Under the pieces are notes generated by a model. That model was not told the origin of the DNA, ran no database searches, and worked only from the letters and a program-made list of their open reading frames with translations. A program made the translations under genes and the position numbers. This document shows positions 32,755-39,728 of a stretch of 43,727 bases of DNA, piece after piece. Source of the stretch: a virus. Positions within the stretch are counted from its first letter, which is position 1, and every line of letters starts with the position of its first letter. The stretch covers positions 1 to 43,727 of IMG/VR virus record IMGVR_UViG_3300046449_000160; one strand, 5' to 3'.

Positions 32755-32988
32755 CTAACTGTCAAATAATGTCGGGTCTGTTTCTTTGTACCAACCAAGT
32801 TTTTTTTGTTCTGGTCTATCAGAAACATCAAAACAAGCAACCTCGCATTCGTATTTATTGCCGCCTCTCCATGCTTCTTCTATATCAGCCGCATATTTAG
32901 CTATAGTCTCGCTGTTATAAACCCCAACAACATAACCATGCTTCTCTTTATTACCGAATCTATAGGCCATTACTGTCCAAACTTTCAT
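32755..32988 (-). CDS. Small conserved early phage protein
   Basis: 77 residues from ATG 32988; an upstream GTG at 33012 lacks a ribosome site. MKVWTVMAYRFGNKEKHGYV followed by GVYNSETIAKYAADIEEAWR is a pattern I recognise from early phage genes of unknown function. The end DRPEQKKLGWYKETDPTLFD is polar. It is second in the left operon, upstream of any attC site. The 61 bases after it contain no gene. Confidence 0.6.
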   Translation of the reverse strand: MKVWTVMAYRFGNKEKHGYVVGVYNSETIAKYAADIEEAWRGGNKYECEVACFDVSDRPEQKKLGWYKETDPTLFDS

Positions 32989-32998
32989 ATAAATAAGC

Positions 32999-33166
32999 TC
33001 ATCTTGATTCACCTGAATTAGACTCTTTATTCATAAGCCAGCCACCAACCTCTACAGCCAGCCACCCAACAAACAAAACCATAGCCGTTGCTAACATCCA
33101 CGTTACGTCATAACCGTAATGTGCTGCCATTAGTAGTGCGAATATAACTATTGCTAATCTGCCCAT
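32999..33166 (-). CDS. Small membrane protein, first gene of the left operon
   Basis: 55 residues from ATG 33166, which has GAGGGAGATTTAGAA before it; the longer frame from 33295 runs into the promoter. Two hydrophobic stretches, LAIVIFALLMAAHYGY and TWMLATAMVLFVGWLAVEV, with a short polar loop. As the first product of the left promoter it is likely made early. Role unknown. Confidence 0.6.
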   Translation of the reverse strand: MGRLAIVIFALLMAAHYGYDVTWMLATAMVLFVGWLAVEVGGWLMNKESNSGESR

Positions 33167-33182
33167 TTCTAAATCTCCCTCG

Positions 33183-33211
33183 TTGTTAAATACAATACTA
33201 GCATATATAAT
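33183..33211 (+). promoter_or_regulatory. Rightward early promoter (sigma70-like)
   Basis: TTGTTA (33183-33188), 17 bases, TATAAT (33206-33211), about 35 bases before the Cro-like gene. This is the strongest promoter sequence I found and starts the right arm. Confidence 0.75.
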
Positions 33212-33221
33212 GTAGAAAACA
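33194..33221 (-). promoter_or_regulatory. Leftward early promoter overlapping the rightward one
   Basis: Minus strand TTGTTT, 16 bases, TAGTAT, about 30 bases before the first left gene. An alternative reading is TTGCTA, 17 bases, TATATG. It overlaps the rightward promoter, so the two directions may compete and one protein could control both. Confidence 0.5.
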
Positions 33222-33246
33222 ACATAGCAAAAGGGTAAATTTTCAC

Positions 33247-33480
33247 ATGGATTTACGGAGAGGCATAAAGGCAGCCTGCGCATTAAAGGGTACAAATATA
33301 ACTAGTCTTGAGATTTACGTGTTCGGCAACCCTAGCGGAAAGGGGAGATTGTTCGCGATAACCAACCCAAACAGAACTAAGAACGGGCCAAGGTTAGATA
33401 CTCTGCAAAAGATATCTGACTGCTTAGATATGAAGCTAAGTCGATTAATTGAATTGAGTGAAGGAGAGGATGATGAATAG
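33247..33480 (+). CDS. Cro/C1-type helix-turn-helix regulator
   Basis: 77 residues. LRRGIKAACALKGTNITSLE opens an XRE-like domain and PRLDTLQKISDCLDMKLSRL closes it, where the second part is the conserved helices 4-5 of Cro/C1 HTH folds. A longer loop separates them. It is the first gene of the right arm, next to the divergent promoters, the place of Cro in lambdoid phages. It probably regulates both early promoters. No second, CI-like repressor was found. Confidence 0.7.
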   Translation: MDLRRGIKAACALKGTNITSLEIYVFGNPSGKGRLFAITNPNRTKNGPRLDTLQKISDCLDMKLSRLIELSEGEDDE

Positions 33481-33631
33481 TAGATCAGGAATGTTTTTGT
33501 TTTGTTTTATAGTGCTTATTATACTTGAGATAATAAAAGTAGTGCTTACTGATCGGGAGATACTTGATTTTTCAGAAATATTATTCATGGCATTTATTGC
33601 AACGTACATAAGTGAAGGGAGTAAAAAGTAA
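33473..33631 (+). CDS. 52-residue membrane protein, paralog 1
   Basis: It starts at ATG 33473, overlapping the end of the regulator gene (GGAGAGG before it), and ends on TAATG. FLFCFIVLIILEIIKVVL and ILFMAFIATYI are hydrophobic. The end YISEGSKK mirrors that of the next gene, which has the same length, so the two are tandem paralogs. Role unknown. Confidence 0.65.
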   Translation: MNSRSGMFLFCFIVLIILEIIKVVLTDREILDFSEILFMAFIATYISEGSKK

Positions 33632-33789
33632 TGTTTAACAGATTAGGATTATTAGCTTTTTGGCTTATTGTTTCTATTGTGTTTGATGTAATTCATAGCT
33701 TTATGGCAGGAGGGCAGAGAATAGATCTTTCTGATTTATTGCTTACAGCTTTAATTACTTCGTGGATATATGAAGGGAGAAAAAAGTAA
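33631..33789 (+). CDS. 52-residue membrane protein, paralog 2
   Basis: It starts on the TAATG overlap and ends in YEGRKK before another TAATG. FWLIVSIVFDVIHSFM and LLLTALITSWIY are hydrophobic. The layout, length and C-terminus equal those of the gene before, while the first halves have drifted apart. The pair may form a hetero-complex in the membrane. Confidence 0.65.
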   Translation: MFNRLGLLAFWLIVSIVFDVIHSFMAGGQRIDLSDLLLTALITSWIYEGRKK

Positions 33790-34253
33790 TGAATAGAGAT
33801 GAGATGATTAACTGGCTTGTTGATAACTTTGATGAGTGGCCATCAATAGGCCCTGTAATAGAAATACCTTACGGGTGGGCACCAAGTTTGACTCAAGGAT
33901 CTCAAGAGTTTTACTTCTATGATGAAGCTACGCGTGAATTTGTTATAACTAAGGATGACTACATAAAAGCAAAGTCTGCACGTGATAACACCGCACCATC
34001 AAAGTACCACGTCAAAAACATCTGGCAGAATTTCGAGTTCATCGACTTCTATCAAATGTACGACATGTACAAATTAGGCAACCCACACGAGGTTGGTGAT
34101 AGCGCAATAGAACACGCATGGAAGAAGATAACCGTTGCCGGCAATAGGTCTGGCGGCAAATCTAAGCTTCAGGATCTACGCGAAGCTGTCGATTCACTAA
34201 ATAGAGCTATTGACGATATAGAGAGTATGCAACTGTCCGGTAATTCCGGATAG
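33789..34253 (+). CDS. Early phage protein with DUF3310-like C-terminal region
   Basis: 154 residues. The C-terminal 60 (YDMYKLGNPHEVGDSAIEHA, KLQDLREAVDSLNRAIDDIE) resembles the SaV/DUF3310 nucleotide-kinase-like pattern, in which 'HA.K.....G......DL..A...L.R.I' is conserved. The N-terminal half (DEWPSIGPVIEIPYGWAPSL) is Trp/Pro-rich. It is the last gene before a terminator. The DUF3310 comparison is by eye and not certain. Confidence 0.6.
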   Translation: MNRDEMINWLVDNFDEWPSIGPVIEIPYGWAPSLTQGSQEFYFYDEATREFVITKDDYIKAKSARDNTAPSKYHVKNIWQNFEFIDFYQMYDMYKLGNPHEVGDSAIEHAWKKITVAGNRSGGKSKLQDLREAVDSLNRAIDDIESMQLSGNSG

Positions 34254-34262
34254 TTCAAAAAA

Positions 34263-34297
34263 ACCGGATGCTGCATAAACAACATCCGGTAATTTTT
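34263..34297 (+). terminator. Rho-independent terminator closing the first right-arm operon
   Basis: ACCGGATG (34263-34270) pairs perfectly with CATCCGGT (34283-34290) and AATTTTT follows. It ends the Cro-like operon. Confidence 0.85.
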
Positions 34298-34354
34298 CAG
34301 GCACTCCGCCGCAAATGTGCAACGCTTATCCTGATTTATCCTTACGGAAGTGTT

Positions 34355-34428
34355 AAAAAACCCGCTAGTACTTAAACTTCCTACAGTTACAGGTCGTCAC
34401 CTGATCGGAGGCCTAAGCAAAGCGGGCC
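34355..34428 (-). ncRNA. Candidate structured leftward RNA with intrinsic terminator
   Basis: On the minus strand CCCGCT and AGCGGG (54 bases apart) close a long structure followed by TTTTTT. Inside, CTTA/TAAG and TCC/GGA pair, and CAGGT-GACG-ACCTG makes an apical hairpin. It covers the gene-free gap 34254-34578, which otherwise holds only the rightward terminator and a possible promoter for gene 34579 (TTGCGT and TATAAA). I found no clear promoter for this RNA. Confidence 0.45.
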
Positions 34429-34578
34429 GTATACTTGCATTGCAACAATTACCCTCTATAGCTGGATTGTGGCAATCAGTATTAGTTTAACACAGTATCT
34501 ATCATTATTTCACTTCTCCTCTTGCGTTAGCTCTAGCGATGATATAAACTGTATTCATCAACTAAGGAGATTAACGAA

Positions 34579-34788
34579 ATGACTACTACAGTAAAAGAAA
34601 TTGAAATTGACAGCAATGAAAACAAATGGTTTGAAATTTCAGGTATGGATTATGGTACGGGCATTGATTTTGGTGACTCAGAAGTTTTTGGTGTTACGTG
34701 TGATGGAGTGATCATGGATTGTGATGGTTTCCCAATCACTAATGGTGATTATTTAGATGTTGCAGTTAAAAACGCATTGAATATTTAA
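34579..34788 (+). CDS. Small acidic protein of unknown function
   Basis: 69 residues, very acidic (IEIDSNENKWFEISGMDYGT, then GIDFGDSEVFGVTCDGVIMD). AAGGAGATTAACGAA gives a strong start. A weak CCCC/GGGG hairpin at 34797-34812 follows. Strong acidity in a small early phage protein can suggest a DNA mimic, but nothing more supports that. Confidence 0.65.
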   Translation: MTTTVKEIEIDSNENKWFEISGMDYGTGIDFGDSEVFGVTCDGVIMDCDGFPITNGDYLDVAVKNALNI

Positions 34789-34830
34789 TATATAACGCCC
34801 CGTACATAGGGGTGATTTTGGAGATTAACA

Positions 34831-35265
34831 ATGAAAGATGAGCAGCTAATAGCAGACATCAACAATAAAATGAGTGCTTCGCAGATAGCAAAAAGTCGTG
34901 GCGTTAAAAAGAGTGCTATATATAAACGCATAAAAGAGTTAGGGCTAAAATATTACACTGTCCAAGGCTCACTAAGCGAAGACTATGAACTAATCAAAGA
35001 GCTAAGATTAAGCGGCATGTCTCTCTCTGAGCTGGCCGATAAATTTGATGTTTCTTATAACTCTATTAATGTATTTTTAAGTAACAATAAAATAAATATT
35101 CGCAATTCTATCGATGGCCTTGACGCTCTTCCAGAGGTCCCTCGATGTGAATTGAGCGGAAAGCTAGACACCCTAACGGAGGCTTGTGTTATCTACCGGA
35201 ACAATGGCAAGCATCACGTAATACTACCCGCAGAAGATTACATGGAGCTAATCAATGGAAAATAA
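34831..35265 (+). CDS. Probable regulator with two helix-turn-helix motifs
   Basis: 144 residues. The first HTH is SASQIAKSRGVKKSAIYKRI (about residues 15-35), the second MSLSELADKFDVSYNSINVF (about 66-86). Both have the spacing of site-recognising HTHs in recombinases and phage regulators. The C-terminal 50 residues hold two Cys and end HHVILPAEDYMELINGK. GGAGATTAACA precedes the ATG. A DNA-binding role is likely; its target is unknown. Confidence 0.65.
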   Translation: MKDEQLIADINNKMSASQIAKSRGVKKSAIYKRIKELGLKYYTVQGSLSEDYELIKELRLSGMSLSELADKFDVSYNSINVFLSNNKINIRNSIDGLDALPEVPRCELSGKLDTLTEACVIYRNNGKHHVILPAEDYMELINGK

Positions 35266-35410
35266 ATCAAGCGCAGTACCGGTTAAGAACCGAGTGAAAA
35301 AGTGTGAAGATGCCAAGCGTGCTAAAGGGCTAAAAGGCCGCAAGAAATGGGCCACAGAAGAAGAGCATGTATTGATAGATAAATTTATAATTGAGCTAAG
35401 GAGTAAGTGA
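35255..35410 (+). CDS. Small basic protein
   Basis: 51 residues, Lys/Arg-rich (VKNRVKKCEDAKRAKGLKGR), ending EEEHVLIDKFIIELRSK. The ATG overlaps the previous gene by 11 bases and the next ATG follows one base after the stop. The frame is tightly packed in the operon, which supports it as a gene. It may bind nucleic acid by charge; no family known. Confidence 0.55.
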   Translation: MENKSSAVPVKNRVKKCEDAKRAKGLKGRKKWATEEEHVLIDKFIIELRSK

Positions 35411-35411
35411 G

Positions 35412-35765
35412 ATGAACAACGACAAACATTTGCAGTTTATAGCTGATTATGTGCCAGAGGTTGGTGATGATGTAGATTTAACACATGTATCAAACAATCA
35501 CACACTAGAAAACTGCACAATAAATTACATTAGTACTGGGTCTATTGTTTATGTTTTCAACGGTGATGAGCATCAAGAGAAACGGTGCAACGTCACTATA
35601 ACCCCACACAAACCAGAACCAACACCGCAAGACCTAATGCTAGAAGACTGGCGATCATTCAATTCATTAGATGAAGCGTATGACAACATGATGAGCACTG
35701 CACGCATAGGTGATGTGTTTGACGCGTTAGTGAAAGCTGGCTGGACTAAAGGAGACGAGAAATGA
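35412..35765 (+). CDS. Early phage protein of unknown function
   Basis: 117 residues. YVPEVGDDVDLTHVSNNHTL and INYISTGSIVYVFNGDEHQE suggest a small beta domain; the C-terminal LDEAYDNMMSTARIGDVFDA is helical. It overlaps the next gene by four bases (ATGA). AAGGAGTAAGTGAG before the ATG is a good ribosome site. I do not recognise it. Confidence 0.6.
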   Translation: MNNDKHLQFIADYVPEVGDDVDLTHVSNNHTLENCTINYISTGSIVYVFNGDEHQEKRCNVTITPHKPEPTPQDLMLEDWRSFNSLDEAYDNMMSTARIGDVFDALVKAGWTKGDEK

Positions 35766-36061
35766 AAAACTTAATTATATCTGCACTGCTAACACTGCCA
35801 CTAACTGTGCAGGCCGACTCAACGCCGCTGGAGGAATGTAAAGCTATTTCCTATGCAGCAGGTGAAGTTATGAAAGGTCGCCAGAATGGTAGTGAAATGG
35901 CTGCTATGTACGAACTAACCGATGGCAATAAAATGTTCGAGGTCATGGTTATAGAAGCGTACAAACAAACAATGTACAGCACCGAAGAATACAAGAATCG
36001 AGCTGTGGTTAAATACAAGAATCTATGGTTCGGAGAGTGCATAAAAGCGCGGTCTAATTAG
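35762..36061 (+). CDS. Small exported protein with signal peptide
   Basis: 99 residues. MKNLIISALLTLPLTVQA is a classical signal peptide with likely cleavage after QA. The mature part has two Cys (EECKAISYAAGEVM and WFGECIKARSN) that could form a disulfide in the periplasm. The C-terminal half repeats a pattern I know from hypothetical phage and prophage proteins. Predicted periplasmic; function unknown. It ends the second right-arm operon. Confidence 0.7.
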   Translation: MKNLIISALLTLPLTVQADSTPLEECKAISYAAGEVMKGRQNGSEMAAMYELTDGNKMFEVMVIEAYKQTMYSTEEYKNRAVVKYKNLWFGECIKARSN

Positions 36062-36065
36062 AAAT

Positions 36066-36167
36066 AAAAACGCCCTTGCAGCTGAGAACTGAAGGGCGTA
36101 TTATTATCTGAAGCCGTTGATACCGGCGATCAATACAAAGTCAATGGAAATACTGAACGCCGACGGC
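36066..36167 (-). ncRNA. Candidate leftward small RNA (OOP-like position)
   Basis: A minus-strand promoter (36174-36201) would start an RNA near 36167 that ends about 100 bases later at CGCCCTT/AAGGGCG plus TTTTT (36066-36098). The RNA would run opposite to the early right operon, downstream of its last gene. It contains no credible reading frame. The same hairpin can end rightward transcription of gene 35762-36061, though the T run on that side is weak. Confidence 0.5.
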
Positions 36168-36173
36168 AAATTA

Positions 36174-36201
36174 AGTATACCAAAAGTTTTAAAATATACA
36201 A
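36174..36201 (-). promoter_or_regulatory. Leftward promoter of the candidate small RNA
   Basis: Minus strand TTGTAT (36201-36196), 16 bases, TATACT (36179-36174). Good -10 match, no gene follows in this direction, only the terminator 80-100 bases on. Confidence 0.55.
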
Positions 36202-36677
36202 AACACTTCGTATTTTTCGACAGGTCAATGGCTAAAGTTCATTTTTAGCTGGTTTTTGACACTTTACAAAACGCAAACCAGATTAACCCGTAAGTTTAAC
36301 TAAGCAATTTAATCGCGCACCAGTCAGTAAGCTCGAAAGAGAGCTGGCAAAGCAATAGCGAACCAGGCTGAGTAATCAGGCGTTATTGTGGATAGATAGA
36401 GGTGTGGACTGTCACTAAGGTTTGCGTGGCAGGGCATAAACAGCGTAAAAGGTGAAGTGTAATACTTCTGTCCGGCAAGACGTTAAAAGGTTGCTGATAA
36501 GTCGATTAAATGAAGAACAGACCAAATTGTATATAGATAATGAGTTTAGAGTTCTAAGTGATCACTTCACCAGTCTCTATCTAATGACCCTTATTGTTTA
36601 AAAAGCATACCTAGTAATACGATGGTCTAATGCACTAGTTAAAGATAAGTTGGTATCGTTACAAAAAGGAGAATGAA
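36202..36677 (+). other. Gene-free regulatory gap before the replication genes
   Basis: About 480 bases without a credible gene on either strand. Visible: a TTGACA box at 36256 without a convincing -10, hairpins AGCTC-GAAAGA-GAGCT (36331-36346), CTGTCAC/GTGGCAG (36408-36431) and GAAGT-GTAAT-ACTTC (near 36453-36467). It precedes the O/P-like replication genes, so an origin, a long leader RNA or a control region are possible. I cannot choose. Confidence 0.4.
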
Positions 36678-37136
36678 ATGGCGAAAATAATACAAATACT
36701 TAAAGATGAGTTTGATCTTTTAGGTCTTGGTGATAATGGAATTACCTACCGGCTCGATGATTGTGAATGGAGAGAGTATATCGGAGATTTACCAACTGAA
36801 GTTAAAAAACGCGGTCCTAATTTCACCCCGCCAACACATGAAGAAGTTAGGTTAGTGATGCTAGATAGGGGGATGGACGTCATTTATGCGTCAAATGAAT
36901 CAACAAAATTTATGGACCATTACAGCTCAAACGGATGGAAGGTTGGTAAGAATAAAATGAAAGACTGGCGCAGATCTGTATCTGGCTGGGTAACAAGATG
37001 GAGAGAAAATAATGCAACACGTAAACAGCGTACTCAATCAGCCGTTGAGCGGGTCGCGGGAGCAAACGGACTCAACACGGACCTTACGCCAATTAACCAA
37101 GCAGGATATATCCAGCCTTTGGGTTTCAATGACTAA
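36678..37136 (+). CDS. Replication initiator, O-like / DnaT-like domain
   Basis: 152 residues. DHYSSNGWKVGKNKMKDWRR at about residues 80-100 is the hallmark 'Y..NGW.VG...M.DW...V..W' of DnaT-like and phage replisome-organiser domains that bring helicase loaders to the origin. The N-terminus (LKDEFDLLGLGDNGITYRLD) is acidic. AAAAAGGAGAATGAA gives a strong start. It is short for a lambda O protein (299 residues) and lacks an obvious winged-helix domain. Its last 125 bases overlap the next gene in another frame. Confidence 0.75.
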   Translation: MAKIIQILKDEFDLLGLGDNGITYRLDDCEWREYIGDLPTEVKKRGPNFTPPTHEEVRLVMLDRGMDVIYASNESTKFMDHYSSNGWKVGKNKMKDWRRSVSGWVTRWRENNATRKQRTQSAVERVAGANGLNTDLTPINQAGYIQPLGFND

Positions 37137-37656
37137 GCTTTACGGTCATAAGTGGTCGTCATCATACGGAGACAAGGACGACGGTAATTTATGGCTAGCT
37201 ACCCTTGGTGAACTATCGCCTGCTGACTTAATGAAGGGCCTAAGAGGGTGTGCGAACAATGGTCATGCATGGCCACCCTCTGCGCCAGAGTTCAAAGCTA
37301 TGTGCCTGCCAAGCTTTGAAGACCATGGCTTACCGTCAACTCAAGATGCATACAAAGAGGCCGCAGATAAGCACAGAATACCGTCTAGTAAGAAATGGAG
37401 TCATGCAGCAGTGTACCATGCAGGGAGAGACACTGGATGGTTTTTATTGGGGACCGCTTCTGAAGATAAAAGCTTTCCTAAATTCAAGAAAAATTACGAA
37501 TCAATTTGTAATCGAGTAATGAATGGTGAAACCTTTAATCTTCCTAAGAGTGATGTGGTCATGCTGGAAAACAATAAACATGGCAAGCGAGTAACAACGG
37601 AAGAAAGCAAAAAAGCCGGAAGCAAGGCGCTATCAGAATTAAAGGGGATGTTTTAG
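37012..37656 (+). CDS. Replication protein P-like helicase loader
   Basis: 214 residues. LTKQDISSLWVSMTKLYGHK, WLATLGELSPADLMKGLRGC and GHAWPPSAPEFKAMCLP match the Phage replication protein P family, which delivers the host DnaB helicase to the initiator. The start at ATG 37012 has GGAGAGAAAATA upstream, inside the previous gene; a later ATG at 37131 would cut into the conserved region, so the long overlap is likely real. It pairs with the O-like gene as in lambda. Confidence 0.8.
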   Translation: MQHVNSVLNQPLSGSREQTDSTRTLRQLTKQDISSLWVSMTKLYGHKWSSSYGDKDDGNLWLATLGELSPADLMKGLRGCANNGHAWPPSAPEFKAMCLPSFEDHGLPSTQDAYKEAADKHRIPSSKKWSHAAVYHAGRDTGWFLLGTASEDKSFPKFKKNYESICNRVMNGETFNLPKSDVVMLENNKHGKRVTTEESKKAGSKALSELKGMF

Positions 37657-37658
37657 AG

Positions 37659-37700
37659 ATGTATAGCATGTATTGGATTTTAACGGATATGGACTGGTGA
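37659..37700 (+). CDS. Possible 13-residue linker ORF
   Basis: ATG 37659 to TGA 37700 encodes MYSMYWILTDMDW, between two coupled genes. Its stop overlaps the spacing before the next ATG. It may only keep ribosomes moving between the genes; the coding value is weak. Confidence 0.25.
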   Translation: MYSMYWILTDMDW

Positions 37701-37701
37701 T

Positions 37702-37989
37702 ATGAATATTGAATCAGAGGACATAGCAATACTGATTGCTGAGGATATAAAAAAAGGAAAAGTAAGCATTCTGTATACCGATATTAAACACAGGTACAAG
37801 GTGGGGTCCGGCGTGGTTAAGAGAGCAAGAGAGCTAGCAGGTAAAGGCGTATCAAAAGCTAGACAGGTTGCAGCAGAGAAAAGAAATAAAAAGTTAAGGA
37901 ATGAAAGCAGAAATAAGAAGTTGACGTACATAGATGAGGTTATGTACAGGCCAAACGGTGTGAATATGCTTACAGTTCCTTGGCGATAG
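37702..37989 (+). CDS. Small basic DNA-binding-like protein
   Basis: 95 residues, basic. ILYTDIKHRYKVGSGVVKRA is a plausible HTH (about residues 25-45) and the middle is Lys/Arg-rich (AAEKRNKKLRNESRNKKLTY). GGACTGGTGAT precedes the ATG. It stands between the helicase loader and the methyltransferase. A regulator or a replication accessory are both possible. Confidence 0.6.
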   Translation: MNIESEDIAILIAEDIKKGKVSILYTDIKHRYKVGSGVVKRARELAGKGVSKARQVAAEKRNKKLRNESRNKKLTYIDEVMYRPNGVNMLTVPWR

Positions 37990-38018
37990 CGGCGGGTTTA
38001 ATAAATAGGAGAATAAGA

Positions 38019-39623
38019 ATGAATGAAGTAGCAAAAACAACGGGTGTTGTGCATTTTAGTGAGTTCTTCGCGCCGATATCGCCGGATCTAATCGCGTCAC
38101 TACTAAAACAATATGGCGATAAACTTAATAGTATCAAATCTGTCGCTGAATATATGGAATCTCCAGGCGTTTCAAGTGCAGTGTCGTATTTCGTAACGGC
38201 AGATAGAAAGAAACACTCTGATCGTAGTCATTATAATTTAGAGTTTGATGTTAGTGCTGCAACAGCTGTGCTTGATTCTGAATTCTGGCAGAAAGCGCTT
38301 AATTTAACCGACGTTTACGATCACATGCCGCAGGATAGAAGGAGTGATTGGAGCGAAATGATCAGAGATTGTAAATGTGTTTCGTTTGAGTCTGACACAG
38401 TGTACAGCACTATTGAGAGCCTACTAAACAGTAGGGCTCAATTTTTAGCTGAGCGCGTTGACGGCATGTTTAGATCGCTATCGGGTGAGCATGTAACCAA
38501 TTCACCTTCTGGGTTCAACAAACGAATGATTATTGCTGGCGCTATTGATCACCTCGACCTAGTTAGTTGGAAAGTTTCCGGACATCTTGATGACCTTAGA
38601 AAAGTTATATCTAAATTTCTAGGGCATGAAGAGTGCGGATTTGGCACAACAAGTGATGCTCTCTATGCAATGAAACGCTGCTATGGTGAATGGGTAGAGT
38701 GGGACGGAGGCTCGATTAGAGCAAAGCTGTACATGAAGGGAACCGTTCATCTTGAGATCCATCCGGATGTTGCATGGAAGCTAAACGAGATACTCGCGTA
38801 CATTTACCCGCGATCATTAAGCGCTAGTAGCCTGAAAAAACCAACGCGCAAATCAAAAGTGTTTAATCATATTAAGCGACCTATCCCAGGTCGTGTGCTG
38901 AATGCATTAAGCGAGTGCGTTAAATACGGTTTAGGCCAAAAGATTAAAATAGATTGGCGGCTAGATAAGGAGATGGAAGAGCAAGTTATTAATTTGCTTG
39001 AATCTATCGGTGGTGTTCGTTCAACGTATGAGTATAAATTTGATCGATACGGTAGTGAGTCTAAAACATTTCCGGCTGTTGATTTCGATTACTACCCAGG
39101 CGAGGCCATCTCTCATATTATCTGCTCTGGGGTATTGCCTGACCAGAAGTCGCACCAGTTCTACCCAACGCCGCAAGGATTAGCAGAAGAGGCGGCACAA
39201 TGGTGTGAGATTGGCGATAACGATTCAGTACTAGAACCGTCGGCAGGTCAGGGTGGGTTAGCGTCATATGTAAACCCAAACAACCTAACGTGCGTTGAGA
39301 TTTCAGAGCTACACTGTGAAATACTAAAGTCTAAAAACATGAAGGCAATTTGTGCTGATTTCCTAGACTGGGCACCGAATCACCAGCAAGAGTTCGACAG
39401 AGTTTTGATGAACCCTCCTTTTTCAGATGGTCGTGCTATTCGACACCTAGAAGCTGCGGCTGAATGCCTAAAATCTAAAGGAATACTGGTCGCTATATTG
39501 CCGTCATCATTTAAAGATAAACCATTTATGACTGGCTATTCGGTTCAGTACTCAGATATTAAAAATAACATGTTTGTTGATGCGTCGGTGAATGTTGTTC
39601 TAATGAAGATAATTAAAGATTAG
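38019..39623 (+). CDS. DUF4942 / class I SAM-dependent DNA methyltransferase
   Basis: 534 residues from ATG 38019, preceded by AGGAGAATAAGA; the frame from 37980 lacks a signal. The N-terminal 290 residues match phage DUF4942 proteins (YNLEFDVSAATAVLDSEFWQ, KRMIIAGAIDHLDLVSWKVS). SHQFYPTPQGLAEEAAQW leads into the methyltransferase domain: motif I EPSAGQGG at about 405-412 and the adenine-type motif IV NPPF at about 465-468. It probably methylates phage DNA at adenine to avoid host restriction. No partner nuclease is seen. Its TAG stop touches a boundary motif. Confidence 0.85.
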   Translation: MNEVAKTTGVVHFSEFFAPISPDLIASLLKQYGDKLNSIKSVAEYMESPGVSSAVSYFVTADRKKHSDRSHYNLEFDVSAATAVLDSEFWQKALNLTDVYDHMPQDRRSDWSEMIRDCKCVSFESDTVYSTIESLLNSRAQFLAERVDGMFRSLSGEHVTNSPSGFNKRMIIAGAIDHLDLVSWKVSGHLDDLRKVISKFLGHEECGFGTTSDALYAMKRCYGEWVEWDGGSIRAKLYMKGTVHLEIHPDVAWKLNEILAYIYPRSLSASSLKKPTRKSKVFNHIKRPIPGRVLNALSECVKYGLGQKIKIDWRLDKEMEEQVINLLESIGGVRSTYEYKFDRYGSESKTFPAVDFDYYPGEAISHIICSGVLPDQKSHQFYPTPQGLAEEAAQWCEIGDNDSVLEPSAGQGGLASYVNPNNLTCVEISELHCEILKSKNMKAICADFLDWAPNHQQEFDRVLMNPPFSDGRAIRHLEAAAECLKSKGILVAILPSSFKDKPFMTGYSVQYSDIKNNMFVDASVNVVLMKIIKD

Positions 39624-39640
39624 ACCAACGTCTAATACCG
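39624..39640 (+). repeat. 17-base boundary repeat, copy 3 of the motif
   Basis: ACCAACGTCTAATACCG directly after the methyltransferase stop. It is identical over 17 bases to 40026-40042. The two copies enclose the attC I - gene - attC J cassette, 402 bases start to start. Confidence 0.85.
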
Positions 39641-39665
39641 ATAGTGATCTGGGTGGCGTATAATT

Positions 39666-39728
39666 AAATAACACTTTTATTAAACGGATGGAGCGAAGCG
39701 GAATTCCGCTTTGAATTACTTGTTATGA
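39666..39728 (+). other. attC-like integron site I
   Basis: AAATAAC...GTTATGA, 63 bases. TATTAAACGGAT pairs with AATTCCGCTTTGAATTA leaving several extra bases, with GGAGCGAAGCGG in the loop. The ATG of the next gene lies inside the R' box. Confidence 0.75.

Noticed and set aside
34786-34812. TATAAC after gene 34579-34788 as an attC start
   Set aside because: No matching GTT box follows; the nearby CCCC/GGGG hairpin looks like a weak terminator.
36294-36389. GTTTAAC ... GTTATTG pair resembling another attC site
   Set aside because: The boxes fit, but the arms between them do not pair and the spacing is filled with separate small hairpins. No gene stop touches it.
36320-36436. 38-codon minus-strand frame in the gap before the replication genes
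   Set aside because: No ribosome site, unusual composition, and it crosses several hairpins.
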